Below are positions 47,486 through 55,791 of a DNA stretch of 64,000 bases, in pieces. Where the stretch lies: positions 426,578-490,577 of the forward strand of contig NZ_VTQH01000002.1 of the NCBI RefSeq assembly GCF_008763945.1. The letters are read 5' to 3'. The notes beneath the pieces are model-generated. The model did not search any database. It was not told the DNA's origin and saw only the letters and a program-made list of their open reading frames with translations. This stretch comes from Microbacterium testaceum StLB037. Lineage in GTDB: Bacteria > Actinomycetota > Actinomycetes > Actinomycetales > Microbacteriaceae. A program made the position numbers and the translations under genes. Every line of letters starts with the position of its first letter. Position 1 is the first letter of the stretch.

Positions 47486-49008
47486 CACGCCCCCGCTCCT
47501 CGGCGGAGGTACAGCGCGCGCCCCACGTCGTCGCTGCGGAGGTCGTCGTGGCCCGCGATGTCGGCGACCGTCCACGCCACTCGCAAGAGCCGGTCGTATC
47601 CGCGCAACGTCAGGGCCCCGCGCCGCAGCGCGGTGTCGAGGGGACCCAGCACCTCGGGTGCGGGCGCCGCCGGCCCGCGCAACCATGTGCCCGGCACGTC
47701 GGCATTGCGTCGCCAGGGCGTCTCGGCCCACCTCCGCGCCGCCCGGGCGCGCGCCTCCGCCACGACGGCCCGCGCCTCTGCCGACGACACCGACCGCGCG
47801 CTCCCCTCGTGTCGCGCCCGCGCCACACGCTGCATCCGGAGGTCGATGTCGATGCGGTCGAGCAGCGGTCCTGACAACCGCCGGGTGTACCGGCGGATCG
47901 CCTGCGGAGCGCACTCGCACGACCCTCCGGCCACGCCGTACTGCCCGCACGGGCACGGGTTGGTCGCCACGACGAGCTGGAACCTCGCGGGATAGGTGGC
48001 CGACACCCCCGACCGATGCACCTGGATCACCCCGTTCTCGAGCGGCTGACGCAGGGCGTCGAGAACGGATGCCGGAAATTCGCCGCCCTCATCGAGGAAC
48101 AGCACCCCTTCGCTCGCGCGGGCGATGGCTCCGGGCCGCACCACGCCGGAGCCCCCGCCGATCAGCGCAGCCGCGGTCGCCCCGTGGTGCGGGCTCTCGA
48201 ACGGCGGCGTCCGCGACAGCCGCGTCACCGCCTCGCCCGACAGCGAACGGACGGAAGCCACCGCCAACGCCGCCTCGTCGTCGAGGGGCGGCAGGATGCC
48301 GGGCAGCCGGCGCGCCAGCATCGTCTTGCCCGCACCCGGCGGCCCGCTCATCAGCAGGTGGTGCCCGCCCGCCGCGGCGACGACGAGAGCGTCCACGGCG
48401 TCGCCCTGCCCGACGACATCGGCGAGCTCGAGCGGTTCGTCGTCACCGGCCGGCACGGTCGGCGCCTCGACGGGGGCGAGAACCGGCGCATCGCTCGTGC
48501 CGCCGTGCCACCGCACCACCTCGGCCAAGCACGTAGCCGCGAACACTTCGATCCCTCCGATCAGACCGGCCTCGGCCGCGTTGGCGGCCGGAACCACCAC
48601 GCGACGGTGCCCGGCGCGCTGAGCGGCGACGACGGCGGGAAGCACGCCGGGGACCGGCCGCAGCCGCCCATCGAGCCCCAGTTCGCCGATGTGCACGGTC
48701 TGCGCCACGCGGGCGGCATCCATTCGTATGGACGTCGCGAGGGCGGCCACCGCGATCGCCACATCGAACCCCGACCCCCGCTTCGGCAGGCTCGCCGGCG
48801 AGAGATTGACGGTGATCCGGCGTTTCGGCAGGTCGAGGCCGCGGTTCGTGCAGGCTCCGCGCACGCGACGCCCGGCTTCACCGAGCGCCTTGTCTGCGAG
48901 GCCGATGATCGAGAACTCGGGCGTCTGCGACGACACGTCGGCCTCGACCTCGACGAGGTCGCCGTGCAACCCCGACAGGGCTACCGCCCACGTGCGCGCC
49001 AGGGTCAC
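47485..49008 (-). CDS. comM: ComM-like Mg-chelatase family AAA+ ATPase
   Basis: A 507-residue hexameric helicase-like ATPase; ComM drives branch migration during transformation in Vibrio. N-terminal Lon-like domain (VEVEADVSSQTPEFSIIGL), AAA+ core with LMSGPPGAGKTMLARRL, GVLFLDEGGEFPASVLDAL, and a Cys cluster CPCGQYG ... CECAP, then the C-terminal Mg-chelatase lid domain (LTLRGYDRLLRVAWTVAD). The GTG start at 49008 overlaps the yraN stop (GTGA); an Arg-rich upstream extension was rejected. Confidence 0.93.
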   Translation of the reverse strand: MTLARTWAVALSGLHGDLVEVEADVSSQTPEFSIIGLADKALGEAGRRVRGACTNRGLDLPKRRITVNLSPASLPKRGSGFDVAIAVAALATSIRMDAARVAQTVHIGELGLDGRLRPVPGVLPAVVAAQRAGHRRVVVPAANAAEAGLIGGIEVFAATCLAEVVRWHGGTSDAPVLAPVEAPTVPAGDDEPLELADVVGQGDAVDALVVAAAGGHHLLMSGPPGAGKTMLARRLPGILPPLDDEAALAVASVRSLSGEAVTRLSRTPPFESPHHGATAAALIGGGSGVVRPGAIARASEGVLFLDEGGEFPASVLDALRQPLENGVIQVHRSGVSATYPARFQLVVATNPCPCGQYGVAGGSCECAPQAIRRYTRRLSGPLLDRIDIDLRMQRVARARHEGSARSVSSAEARAVVAEARARAARRWAETPWRRNADVPGTWLRGPAAPAPEVLGPLDTALRRGALTLRGYDRLLRVAWTVADIAGHDDLRSDDVGRALYLRRGAGA

Positions 49009-49367
49009 AGGGCGTCCTCGAGGTGCTCGAGGCGAGCGTGCGCGGGGTCGGATCCGATCAACCCGATCGCGTCGAGACGCAGCCGGCGGCCGCGCGCCTC
49101 GTCGGGATGCGCCGCGAGCCACGCCATCGCCACGCACCACAGACGGCGGGCCTTGCGGGCGTCGATGGCCTCGAACGGGTGCCCGTAGTCCTCACTGCGA
49201 CGTGTCTTGACCTCCACCACGACCAGCGTGTCGTCGCGCACGGCGACGATGTCGATCTCGCCCTGGGCGCACCGCCAGTTGCGGGTGAGGATGCGGTAGC
49301 CGTCGTCCGTCAGGTACGCGACGGCGCGGTCTTCGCCGGCTCTGCCGAATTCGTCTTTCGCTGCCAT
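49005..49367 (-). CDS. yraN: UPF0102 YraN family endonuclease-like protein
   Basis: A 120-residue protein of the YraN family, which has a PD-(D/E)xK nuclease fold: GRAGEDRAVAYL, GYRILTRNWRCAQGEIDIVA, VVVEVKTRRSEDYGHP with the E-V-K catalytic signature. The cellular role is unknown. It is first of yraN-comM-dprA, coupled by overlapping stops and starts. Confidence 0.9.
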   Translation of the reverse strand: MAAKDEFGRAGEDRAVAYLTDDGYRILTRNWRCAQGEIDIVAVRDDTLVVVEVKTRRSEDYGHPFEAIDARKARRLWCVAMAWLAAHPDEARGRRLRLDAIGLIGSDPAHARLEHLEDAL

Positions 49368-49459
49368 GCCCGAGAGCGTGGCATCCGTCCCACTCCGCCT
49401 GCCGAGGCGAGGGCACTATCCGGGGACAGTCGCGAGAATCGACCGGCTGTGGAGGAGCC

Positions 49460-49783
49460 TCAGTTGTCGAGCGAGAGTTCGTCCGGCAACTGGAAGTCGT
49501 GCCGCGACAGCTCTTCGACATTGACGTCTTTGAACGTCAGCACGCGCACGGACTTCACGAACCGGTCGGCGCGGTAGATGTCCCACACCCACACGTCGGT
49601 CATCGAGATCTCGAAGTAGAAGTCGTGCTCGGTGTCGCGGCGCACGACGTTGACGTCGTTCGCGAGATAGAACCGGCGCTCGGTCTCGATCACGTAGGTG
49701 AACTGGCGCACGACATCGCGGTACTCCCGGTACAGGGCCAGCTCGAGTTCGCGGTCGTAATCCTCGAAGACGTCGTCATCCAT
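49460..49783 (-). CDS. DUF2469 family protein
   Basis: A 107-residue acidic protein that nearly always lies between rnhB and yraN in actinobacteria. Its sequence is strongly conserved in the group, e.g. YDRELELALYREYRDVV and ETERRFYLANDVNV. Function unknown; no catalytic motif is apparent. TAGGAT lies 9 bases before the ATG, so its leader is very short, and it may be independent of rnhB. Confidence 0.88.
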   Translation of the reverse strand: MDDDVFEDYDRELELALYREYRDVVRQFTYVIETERRFYLANDVNVVRRDTEHDFYFEISMTDVWVWDIYRADRFVKSVRVLTFKDVNVEELSRHDFQLPDELSLDN

Positions 49784-49870
49784 GGTTCTTCCATCCTAGG
49801 CGCGCACCGCCCCGCCGGCCGCACGCGTCAGCCGCTCGGGCGCGTTCGCCGGCCGTCACCGCAGAGGAGA

Positions 49871-50524
49871 TCAGAAAAGCGTCGGAGCGGCCGCGATCGC
49901 CCAGGAGTGCCGGTGATGCACGCTCATTCCGTGCGCACTGATGGCGTCGCGGTGGTCGAGGCTCGCGTACCCCTTGTTGCGCGCCCACCCGTAGGCGGGA
50001 AGATCGTCGTGCAGCCCGGTCATGAGGGTGTCACGGGCGACTTTGGCGATGACGGATGCCGCGGCCGCACTGGCGCAATCACGGTCGGCCTTGATGATCG
50101 GGCGCACGGTCAGACCGGACTCCCCCGCGGGGGTGATGTAGTCGTGGTTGCCGTCCAGGATGACGAGTGCCTCCTCGGGAACCACACCGTGCGCGCGCAG
50201 GTCGGCGATGGCGCGGACGGCGGCGAGACCCAGAGCCCGGATGATCCCGATCTCGTCGACCTCGACCGAGCTCGCCCACCCCACGGCGCTGTGCTGCACG
50301 AACGCGGCGGCGCGGGCCGCGACCTCGGGCCGGCGCGCCTCGGGCACGAGTTTCGAGTCGCGCAGACCCTGCGGAACCCGTTTGCGCGACCGCGCCGGGT
50401 CGATGACCGCCGCGCCCACCGCCACGGGGCCGGCGAGAGCCCCGCGCCCCACCTCATCGCACGCGATGACGATCGCGTGCTCTTTGAGCAGGCGACGCTC
50501 GAGGGTCAGGGTCGGTTCGATCAC
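49871..50524 (-). CDS. rnhB: ribonuclease HII
   Basis: Removes RNA from RNA-DNA hybrids and single ribonucleotides from DNA. The 217 residues have ACDEVGRGALAGPV (Asp23, Glu24), GLRDSKLVPEARR, a central DGNHDY and KADRDCASAAAASVIAK. GTG overlaps the lepB stop (GTGA). Usual order rplS-lepB-rnhB-DUF2469. Confidence 0.96.
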   Translation of the reverse strand: MIEPTLTLERRLLKEHAIVIACDEVGRGALAGPVAVGAAVIDPARSRKRVPQGLRDSKLVPEARRPEVAARAAAFVQHSAVGWASSVEVDEIGIIRALGLAAVRAIADLRAHGVVPEEALVILDGNHDYITPAGESGLTVRPIIKADRDCASAAAASVIAKVARDTLMTGLHDDLPAYGWARNKGYASLDHRDAISAHGMSVHHRHSWAIAAAPTLF

Positions 50525-51270
50525 TGCGCTCCCGGCGCGGGAACCCCCGCGAACACCTCGTGGTGGAAGTCGATGAGACCGAACCGATCGAACGGCCACG
50601 TGATCAGGAACGCGCGCCCCACGACGTTGTCGACGGGGACGAACCCGCGGCCGGGCTGATCCTGGTTGTACCGCGAGTCGCGGGAGCTGTTGCGGTTGTC
50701 GCCCAGAACCCACAGCGAGCCGTCGGGGACGGTGATGTCGTAGGGCACGGGCTCCGGAGCCGTCGCGCCGGGAGCGAGGCGCACGTAGGACTCATCGAGC
50801 GGCACCCCGTTCACCGTCGTCTGACCGAGCGCGTTGCAGCAGACGACGTGATCGCCGGCGGTGCCGATGACGCGCTTGATGAGGTGGTCGTCGCTGTCGG
50901 GCGCCGCCAGGCCGACGAGGGAGAGGACCCACTCCGCCCCCTCGACGATCGGCGACCGCTCCGGCGCGGGGGTCTGGTCGAGCCACCCGCCCGGGTCGCG
51001 GAACACGACCACGTCGCCGCGCGAGTACTCGCCGAAGCGGGGCGTGAGCTCGTCGACGAGGATGCGGTCCTTGACCATCAGCGTGTTCTCCATCGACGCC
51101 GACGGGATGTAGAACGAGCGCACCACGAACGTCTTGACCAGGAACGACACCACGAGCGCGATCAGCACGATCACGAGGAGGTCGCGGAAGAACGTCCCCC
51201 ATCCGCGTCGTCGCCGTCCGGCGGGGCGGGATGCCGTGGCATCCGGGGTCGAGGCGGTCTGGTCGCTCAT
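50521..51270 (-). CDS. lepB: signal peptidase I
   Basis: Cleaves signal peptides of secreted proteins. The 249 residues comprise a Thr/Ala/Arg-rich cytoplasmic tail, one membrane segment (LLVIVLIALVVSFLVKTF), the Ser59 nucleophile in FYIPSASMENTL and the general-base Lys132 in HLIKRVIGTAGDHV, and LWVLGDNRNSSRDSR. ATG 51270 follows AAGGAAC; the longer upstream frame was rejected. A GGATGCC/GGCATCC pair lies in the disordered N-terminal codons (DATAS). Confidence 0.95.
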   Translation of the reverse strand: MSDQTASTPDATASRPAGRRRRGWGTFFRDLLVIVLIALVVSFLVKTFVVRSFYIPSASMENTLMVKDRILVDELTPRFGEYSRGDVVVFRDPGGWLDQTPAPERSPIVEGAEWVLSLVGLAAPDSDDHLIKRVIGTAGDHVVCCNALGQTTVNGVPLDESYVRLAPGATAPEPVPYDITVPDGSLWVLGDNRNSSRDSRYNQDQPGRGFVPVDNVVGRAFLITWPFDRFGLIDFHHEVFAGVPAPGAQ

Positions 51271-51368
51271 GTGTTCCTTCACCGGGTTCGTCGCACACCG
51301 ACCGAACCGCAGCATCCAGGGTCGCACATCGCAGACCCGCCCCGTGACCGCCGACACGGGTGAAACGA

Positions 51369-51402
51369 CGAACGCCCCGTGGGAGGATCCACGGGGCGTT
51401 CG
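51369..51402 (-). terminator. terminator after rplS
   Basis: CGAACGCCCCGTGG (51369-51382) pairs perfectly with CCACGGGGCGTTCG (51389-51402), 14 bp with a 6-base loop, starting 11 bases after the rplS stop. On the minus strand it is followed by TCGTTTC. Confidence 0.88.
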
Positions 51403-51413
51403 AGAGAGACGAC

Positions 51414-51761
51414 TCAGCGGTCGCGCTTCTCCTTGATCTTCGCCTTCTTGCCGCGGAGGCTGCGCAGGTAGTACAGCTTGGCGCGACGCACGTCACCGCG
51501 CGTGACGACCTCGATGTGGTCGATCACGGGGCTGTGGACGGGGAAGGTGCGCTCCACGCCGACCTGGAAGCTGACCTTGCGGACGCAGAAGGTCTCGCGA
51601 ACGCCGTCGCCCGAGCGGCCGATGACGACGCCCTGGAACACCTGGATACGCGAGCGGTTGCCTTCGGTGATGTTGACGTGCACCTTGACGGTGTCGCCGG
51701 GGGCGAAGGCGGGGATGTCGGAGCGGAGCGAAGCCGCGTCGACGGAGTCGAGGATCTGCAT
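51414..51761 (-). CDS. rplS: 50S ribosomal protein L19
   Basis: Ribosomal protein at the 30S-50S interface. The 115 residues start [15 protein letters not shown] and have [30 protein letters not shown] and [19 protein letters not shown] chose ATG 51761 because AGGAAG is eight bases upstream; GTG 51770 and ATG 51767 are too near that site. It has its own promoter and a leader of about 120 nt. Confidence 0.97.
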   Translation of the reverse strand: MQILDSVDAASLRSDIPAFAPGDTVKVHVNITEGNRSRIQVFQGVVIGRSGDGVRETFCVRKVSFQVGVERTFPVHSPVIDHIEVVTRGDVRRAKLYYLRSLRGKKAKIKEKRDR

Positions 51762-51915
51762 GATCATCACTTCCTGCGACCGCCACAGGTCGATCGCACG
51801 ATAAAAGGGAAAAAGGTGAGGCGTGCCCGAGGCCGCGGGACGCGGCGGACTCCCCTGAGGCAGAGCCGGTCAGGGCACAAGCCTCTATTGTGCCATGCCG
51901 GGGCGGACCGGCCAA
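51762..51915 (-). promoter_or_regulatory. rplS promoter and leader
   Basis: TTGGCC (51910-51915) and CACAAT (51887-51892) are spaced 17 bp, followed by AGAGG. The RNA leader from about 51880 contains CCTTTTTCCCTTTTATCG shortly before the ribosome-binding site, the only long pyrimidine tract here, which could be an attenuation point. The -10 context GGCACAATAGAGG closely matches that of rpsP. Confidence 0.6.
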
Positions 51916-51971
51916 ACCGCCTCCCCTCGCGGCCCGCTCCCCCGCGGCGGCCGCACGGGAGCGACGCCGAC

Positions 51972-52463
51972 TCAGTCGGGACGCCGCGTCTCGGGAACGA
52001 CGATGACCTCGGCATCCCGCGCCGGTGTCGATCGCTCTCGCGGAGCCGGGATGTACGCCGTGCCATCGGCGGTGTGCAAAAGCGTCACCGCACCGCGCGC
52101 CTCGTTCCACAGCTGCGAGAGCGACGACCAGAACAGCACGAGCGCACCGACGATCGACAGCACGAGCAACGGGAAGAAGACGCGCGAGTCGAACAGGCCG
52201 AGCGCCACGATCACCAGGTGCCACAGGCTGAGACCCGCGACGTCGCGCCACGACACGGCGCGGTTCTCGCGCACGCTCCCCCGGGCGCGGATGATCAGCG
52301 CCAGGACGAGCTCGGACACGAACACCGCGGGCACGGCGACGAACAGCCACAGCAGCCCCCAGCCGCTCCCGCCCGAGAAGACGATCCAGCCGACGAAGAG
52401 CCAGAGCGGCAGGACGAACGCCGCCGGGAACAGCCAGTGGAGGAACAGTCGTCGCAGCGCCAT
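51972..52463 (-). CDS. integral membrane protein, unknown
   Basis: A 163-residue protein with four membrane segments (LFPAAFVLPLWLFVGWIVF; LLWLFVAVPAVFVSELVLAL; LSLWHLVIVALGLF; FFPLLVLSIVGALVLF) and a short cytoplasmic or periplasmic C-terminal tail. No known family. ATG 52463 has TAGCAT exactly 6 bases upstream (leaderless). It is divergent from map by about 120 bp. Confidence 0.72.
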   Translation of the reverse strand: MALRRLFLHWLFPAAFVLPLWLFVGWIVFSGGSGWGLLWLFVAVPAVFVSELVLALIIRARGSVRENRAVSWRDVAGLSLWHLVIVALGLFDSRVFFPLLVLSIVGALVLFWSSLSQLWNEARGAVTLLHTADGTAYIPAPRERSTPARDAEVIVVPETRRPD

Positions 52464-52581
52464 GGACCGATGCTAGGTCGCGACGATGTGCGTCACCTCT
52501 GAGGAACCTATGGCGCATGCCCGTCGGACGCCCGGCCGGGGTTTCGGGGACAATGGAGGTTCGACGCGAGAGGAACCACCC

Positions 52582-53364
52582 ATGATCGAACTGCGCACTC
52601 CGGCCGAGATCGACGCGATGCGCCCCGCTGGACGCTTCGTCGCGGAGGTGCTGGCCACGCTGCGCGCCGAGACGAAGGTGGGTACCAACCTCCTCCAGCT
52701 GGACCGTCGGGCGCACGACATGATCCGTTCCGCGGGCGCGGAGTCGTGCTACATCGACTACCACCCCTCGTTCGGCGCGAGTCCCTTCGGCAAGGTGCTG
52801 TGCACCTCGATCAACGACGCCGTGCTGCACGGGCTCCCCCACGACTACACGCTGCGCGACGGCGACCTCGTCTCGCTCGATTTCGCGGCCTCCGTCGATG
52901 GCTGGGTCGCCGACTCGGCCGTCTCCTTCGTCGTCGGCACCGCCCGCGACGAGGACCTCGCCCTCATCGACACCACGAAGCGCGCCCTGGCTGCAGCGAT
53001 CGACGCCGCCACCGTCGGCCACAAGATCGGCGACATCTCCGCCGCCATCGGCTCGGTCGCCCGCGCGGACAACCTTCGCGTCAACCTCGACTTCGGCGGC
53101 CACGGCGTCGGCCGCACGATGCACGGCGACCCGCACGTCGCCAACGACGGCAAGGCCGGGCGCGGCTACCCCCTGCGCGCGGGCCTCGTGCTCGCGCTCG
53201 AGCCGTGGTTCCTGCAGAGCACCGATGAACTCGTCACCGACCCCGACGGCTGGACGCTGCGCAGCGCCGACGGCTCGCGCGGCGCGCACTCCGAGCACAC
53301 CGTCGCGATCACGGCCGAGGGCCCCATCGTCCTGACCGATCGCTCGTTCCTCGGCGTCGACTGA
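52582..53364 (+). CDS. map: type I methionine aminopeptidase
   Basis: Removes the initiator Met. The 260 residues have metal ligands in SLDFAASVDGWVADSA (two Asp), FGGHGVGRTMHGDPH (His), LALEPWF (Glu) and SEHTVAIT (Glu), and the N-terminal RTPAEIDAMRPAGRFVAEVL. ATG 52582 follows GAGAGGAACC. It is a single-gene unit followed by a hairpin. Actinobacteria often have two map genes; the other is not in the window. Confidence 0.95.
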   Translation: MIELRTPAEIDAMRPAGRFVAEVLATLRAETKVGTNLLQLDRRAHDMIRSAGAESCYIDYHPSFGASPFGKVLCTSINDAVLHGLPHDYTLRDGDLVSLDFAASVDGWVADSAVSFVVGTARDEDLALIDTTKRALAAAIDAATVGHKIGDISAAIGSVARADNLRVNLDFGGHGVGRTMHGDPHVANDGKAGRGYPLRAGLVLALEPWFLQSTDELVTDPDGWTLRSADGSRGAHSEHTVAITAEGPIVLTDRSFLGVD

Positions 53365-53374
53365 AGAACGGTTC

Positions 53375-53406
53375 CGGATGCCGCGGCCTCAGGGTCGCGG
53401 CATCCG
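53375..53406 (+). terminator. terminator after map
   Basis: CGGATGCCGCG (53375-53385) pairs perfectly with CGCGGCATCCG (53396-53406), 11 bases after the map stop and followed by TCGTCG. The stem consists of a GGATGCC/GGCATCC inverted pair. Confidence 0.7.
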
Positions 53407-53435
53407 TCGTCCCACCCGCCGGCCGGCGGTGTCGC

Positions 53436-53508
53436 GAGCTCGCAGAATGACGCGTTCCTCGCAGAATCCGCCGCGAAACCTGCGAGGAACCAGCGTTTCT
53501 GCCAGCTC
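53436..53508. repeat. 29-bp-arm imperfect inverted repeat
   Basis: Left arm 53436-53464 and right arm 53480-53508 are complementary at about 23 of 29 positions. The shared blocks are GAGCT, GCAGAA and GTTCCTCGCAG, around a 15-base loop. The element also contains direct copies of CTCGCAGAAT (53440 and 53459). It lies between convergent map and trmD and is separate from the map terminator. Such structures are typical of dispersed REP/MITE-like elements. Confidence 0.65.
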
Positions 53509-53569
53509 GACGGCGCGCGAGCGCCGACGCGCCGGCGCACAGCGCGCCACAAACCGGCGCGCGCGAAAG

Positions 53570-54259
53570 TCAGTCCGCGAGCAGGTCGGGCCGGCGCTGT
53601 CGCGTGCGCTCGAGCTGCTGCTCGCGCCGCCAGGTCGCCACGGCGCCGTGGTTGCCGCTCAGCAGCACCGGAGGCACCTCGCGCTCGCGCCACACGGCGG
53701 GCTTGGTGAACGACGGGTACTCGAGCAGGCCGTCTTCGTGCGATTCCTCGACGAGGCTCTCGGGGTTGCCGACGACGCCGGGGATGAGCCGTCCGATCGC
53801 CTCGATCATGGCCATCACGGCGACCTCACCGCCGTTCAGGACGTAGTCGCCCAGCGAGAGCAGGCGCACCTCGCCGAGCCCGGCGGCGTAGTCGAACACG
53901 CGCTCGTCGATGCCTTCGTAGCGCCCGCACCCGAAGACGAGGTGCGACGCCTGCGACAGCTCGCGCGCCGTCGCCTGGGTGAAGCGCTCCCCCGCGGGGG
54001 ACGGGAAGACGATCACCGGCCGTGGGTCGGCTCCCCCGGCGATGTCGTCGAGCGCGAGACCCCAGGGCTCGGGCTTCATGACCATGCCGGCGCCACCGCC
54101 GTAGGGGGTGTCGTCGACCGTGCGGTGGCGATCGTGCGTGTACGTGCGGAGGTCGTGCACGCGCACGTCGAGCAGACCGGTCTGTCGGGCTTTTCCGAGC
54201 AGCGAGACCTCGAGAGCGTCGAAGATCGTCGGGAAGATCGAGACGACGTCGATGCGCAC
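53570..54259 (-). CDS. trmD: tRNA (guanine-N1-)-methyltransferase
   Basis: Makes m1G37 in tRNAs, preventing frameshifting. The 229 residues have the SPOUT knot motifs: [54 protein letters not shown] and [19 protein letters not shown] start one base after the rimM stop. Last gene of rpsP-khpA-rimM-trmD. Confidence 0.97.
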   Translation of the reverse strand: MRIDVVSIFPTIFDALEVSLLGKARQTGLLDVRVHDLRTYTHDRHRTVDDTPYGGGAGMVMKPEPWGLALDDIAGGADPRPVIVFPSPAGERFTQATARELSQASHLVFGCGRYEGIDERVFDYAAGLGEVRLLSLGDYVLNGGEVAVMAMIEAIGRLIPGVVGNPESLVEESHEDGLLEYPSFTKPAVWREREVPPVLLSGNHGAVATWRREQQLERTRQRRPDLLAD

Positions 54260-54260
54260 G

Positions 54261-54908
54261 TCAGTCCTTCGCGGTGTCGGGGCTCTCGCCCTCGGTGTCG
54301 TCCGACACCGACGCGGGTTCGGGCTCGTCGTCGGCTTCGGACGGGAGCTCCTCGAACAGGCCCGCGGGGGGCGTCACAACGACGCGACCGCCCGCGATGT
54401 CGACCTCGGGGACGATGGCGCTGACGAAGGGCACGAGCACCTCGCGGTCGTCGCCAGTCGGCTTGACGATCAGCAGGTCCTGGGCGGGGAAGTGATCGAC
54501 CCGCACGACGCGACCGATCACCGCGCCGTCGCGCACCACGTCGAGCCCCACCAGCTGGTGGTCGTACCAGGCGTCATCCTCGGCGGGAGCCGCCTCGGAG
54601 TCCTGGTCGATCCAGAGGATGGCCTTGACCAGCTCTTCGGCCGCGTTACGGTCGTCGACGCCCTCGAAGAAGGCGACCGGGTGCGAATTCATCCAGCGGA
54701 ACTCGCGGACCGTCAGCTCACGGCCGTGCCACGGCGAGGACTCCGGAACCTGCAGGGTGAACGTGCTGCCGGGTGTGAACCGACCGTCGGGATCGTCGGT
54801 GTAGAGCTCCAGCTTGAAGGCGCCCTTCAGGCCGTGGGCCTTGACGAGGCGCCCCACGCGGAGCTGGGTCTTGGCGGGCTGGGCGCCCGCGGTGTCGCCG
54901 TTCGCCAT
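54261..54908 (-). CDS. rimM: 16S rRNA processing protein RimM
   Basis: Helps 30S head assembly with S19. The 215 residues show [20 protein letters not shown] at the N-domain and the PRC-barrel domain [39 protein letters not shown]. The C-terminus has an extra acidic tail of about 30 residues. The ATG overlaps the khpA stop. Confidence 0.96.
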   Translation of the reverse strand: MANGDTAGAQPAKTQLRVGRLVKAHGLKGAFKLELYTDDPDGRFTPGSTFTLQVPESSPWHGRELTVREFRWMNSHPVAFFEGVDDRNAAEELVKAILWIDQDSEAAPAEDDAWYDHQLVGLDVVRDGAVIGRVVRVDHFPAQDLLIVKPTGDDREVLVPFVSAIVPEVDIAGGRVVVTPPAGLFEELPSEADDEPEPASVSDDTEGESPDTAKD

Positions 54909-55138
54909 CAGTCGTCGGCGACGTCGACGCGCACGCGGCGTCCGTCGGCGAGAGCCGACACGAGCGTGCGCAGTGCCTTGGCGGTGCGTCCGCCGCGCCC
55001 GATCACGCGACCCCGGTCATCGGGGTGCACGCGAACCTCCAGCACGTCGCCGCGGGGCGAGGAGCTGGAACGGATGGTCACGGCCTCGGGGTGATCGACG
55101 ATCCCCTTGACGACGTGTTCGAGCGCGGCAGACAGCAC
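54908..55138 (-). CDS. khpA: KH-domain RNA-binding protein KhpA
   Basis: A 76-residue single KH domain with the GxxG loop in VIGRGGRTAKALRTLV. Partner of KhpB/Jag in RNA binding in Gram-positives. GTG start five bases after the rpsP stop and TGA overlapping the rimM ATG, so it is tightly coupled in the operon. Confidence 0.93.
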   Translation of the reverse strand: MLSAALEHVVKGIVDHPEAVTIRSSSSPRGDVLEVRVHPDDRGRVIGRGGRTAKALRTLVSALADGRRVRVDVADD

Positions 55139-55143
55139 GGGAA

Positions 55144-55557
55144 TTACTCGGCCGAGGTCTCGGCGGCGTCCTCAGCGGGCGCCTCGGCGGGAGCGTCGAC
55201 CTTCTTCTCGGCCTTGGGCTTGACGACCGACTTCTTCGAGGCGTCGGCCTCGAACGCGGCCTTGGGCTCGCGAACCTTGACGGTGGACTTCGCGTCCTTA
55301 TCGCCCTTGAAGATGCCCCAGTCGCCCGTGAGCTTGAGGATGGCGGCGACCTGCTCGGTGGGCTGGGCGCCCACGGAGAGCCAGTACTGCGCGCGCTCCG
55401 AGTCGACCTCGATGAACGAGGGCTCCTCGGTCGGGTGATACTTGCCGATCTCCTCGATGACACGACCGTCGCGCTTGGTGCGCGAGTCGGCGACGACGAT
55501 GCGGTAATAGGGCGCGCGGATCTTTCCGAGGCGCTTGAGACGGATCTTGACAGCCAC
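55144..55557 (-). CDS. rpsP: 30S ribosomal protein S16
   Basis: A 137-residue S16: [55 protein letters not shown]. After the conserved 85 residues it carries a Lys/Ala/Glu tail of about 50 residues, common in actinobacteria. GTG start after TTTGGAG. First gene of rpsP-khpA-rimM-trmD. Confidence 0.97.
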   Translation of the reverse strand: MAVKIRLKRLGKIRAPYYRIVVADSRTKRDGRVIEEIGKYHPTEEPSFIEVDSERAQYWLSVGAQPTEQVAAILKLTGDWGIFKGDKDAKSTVKVREPKAAFEADASKKSVVKPKAEKKVDAPAEAPAEDAAETSAE

Positions 55558-55690
55558 GATGACTCCAAATGATGAAAAACGAACGAACCGAACGCCTGGA
55601 GAGTGGGGTGCACACCCGGCGGAAGCTCAAAAGGGTGGACCGATACTGGATAGAGGGTCGAGTAGCGGGTCCAGCCCTCTATTCTGCCAG
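55558..55690 (-). promoter_or_regulatory. rpsP promoter and leader
   Basis: The minus strand reads GGCAGAATAGAGG with a CAGAAT -10 box at 55681-55686, almost identical to the rplS promoter (GGCACAATAGAGG). No good -35 is seen. The leader is about 120 nt. Confidence 0.55.
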
Positions 55691-55791
55691 ATACCCGGGC
55701 GTCACGGTGACAGCCGACGCACCGCGACACGCTGCGTCTCGGAGGGTAGCGGAGCATCCCGGCATCCGGCCCCCGTGTCAGACTGAGCCGC

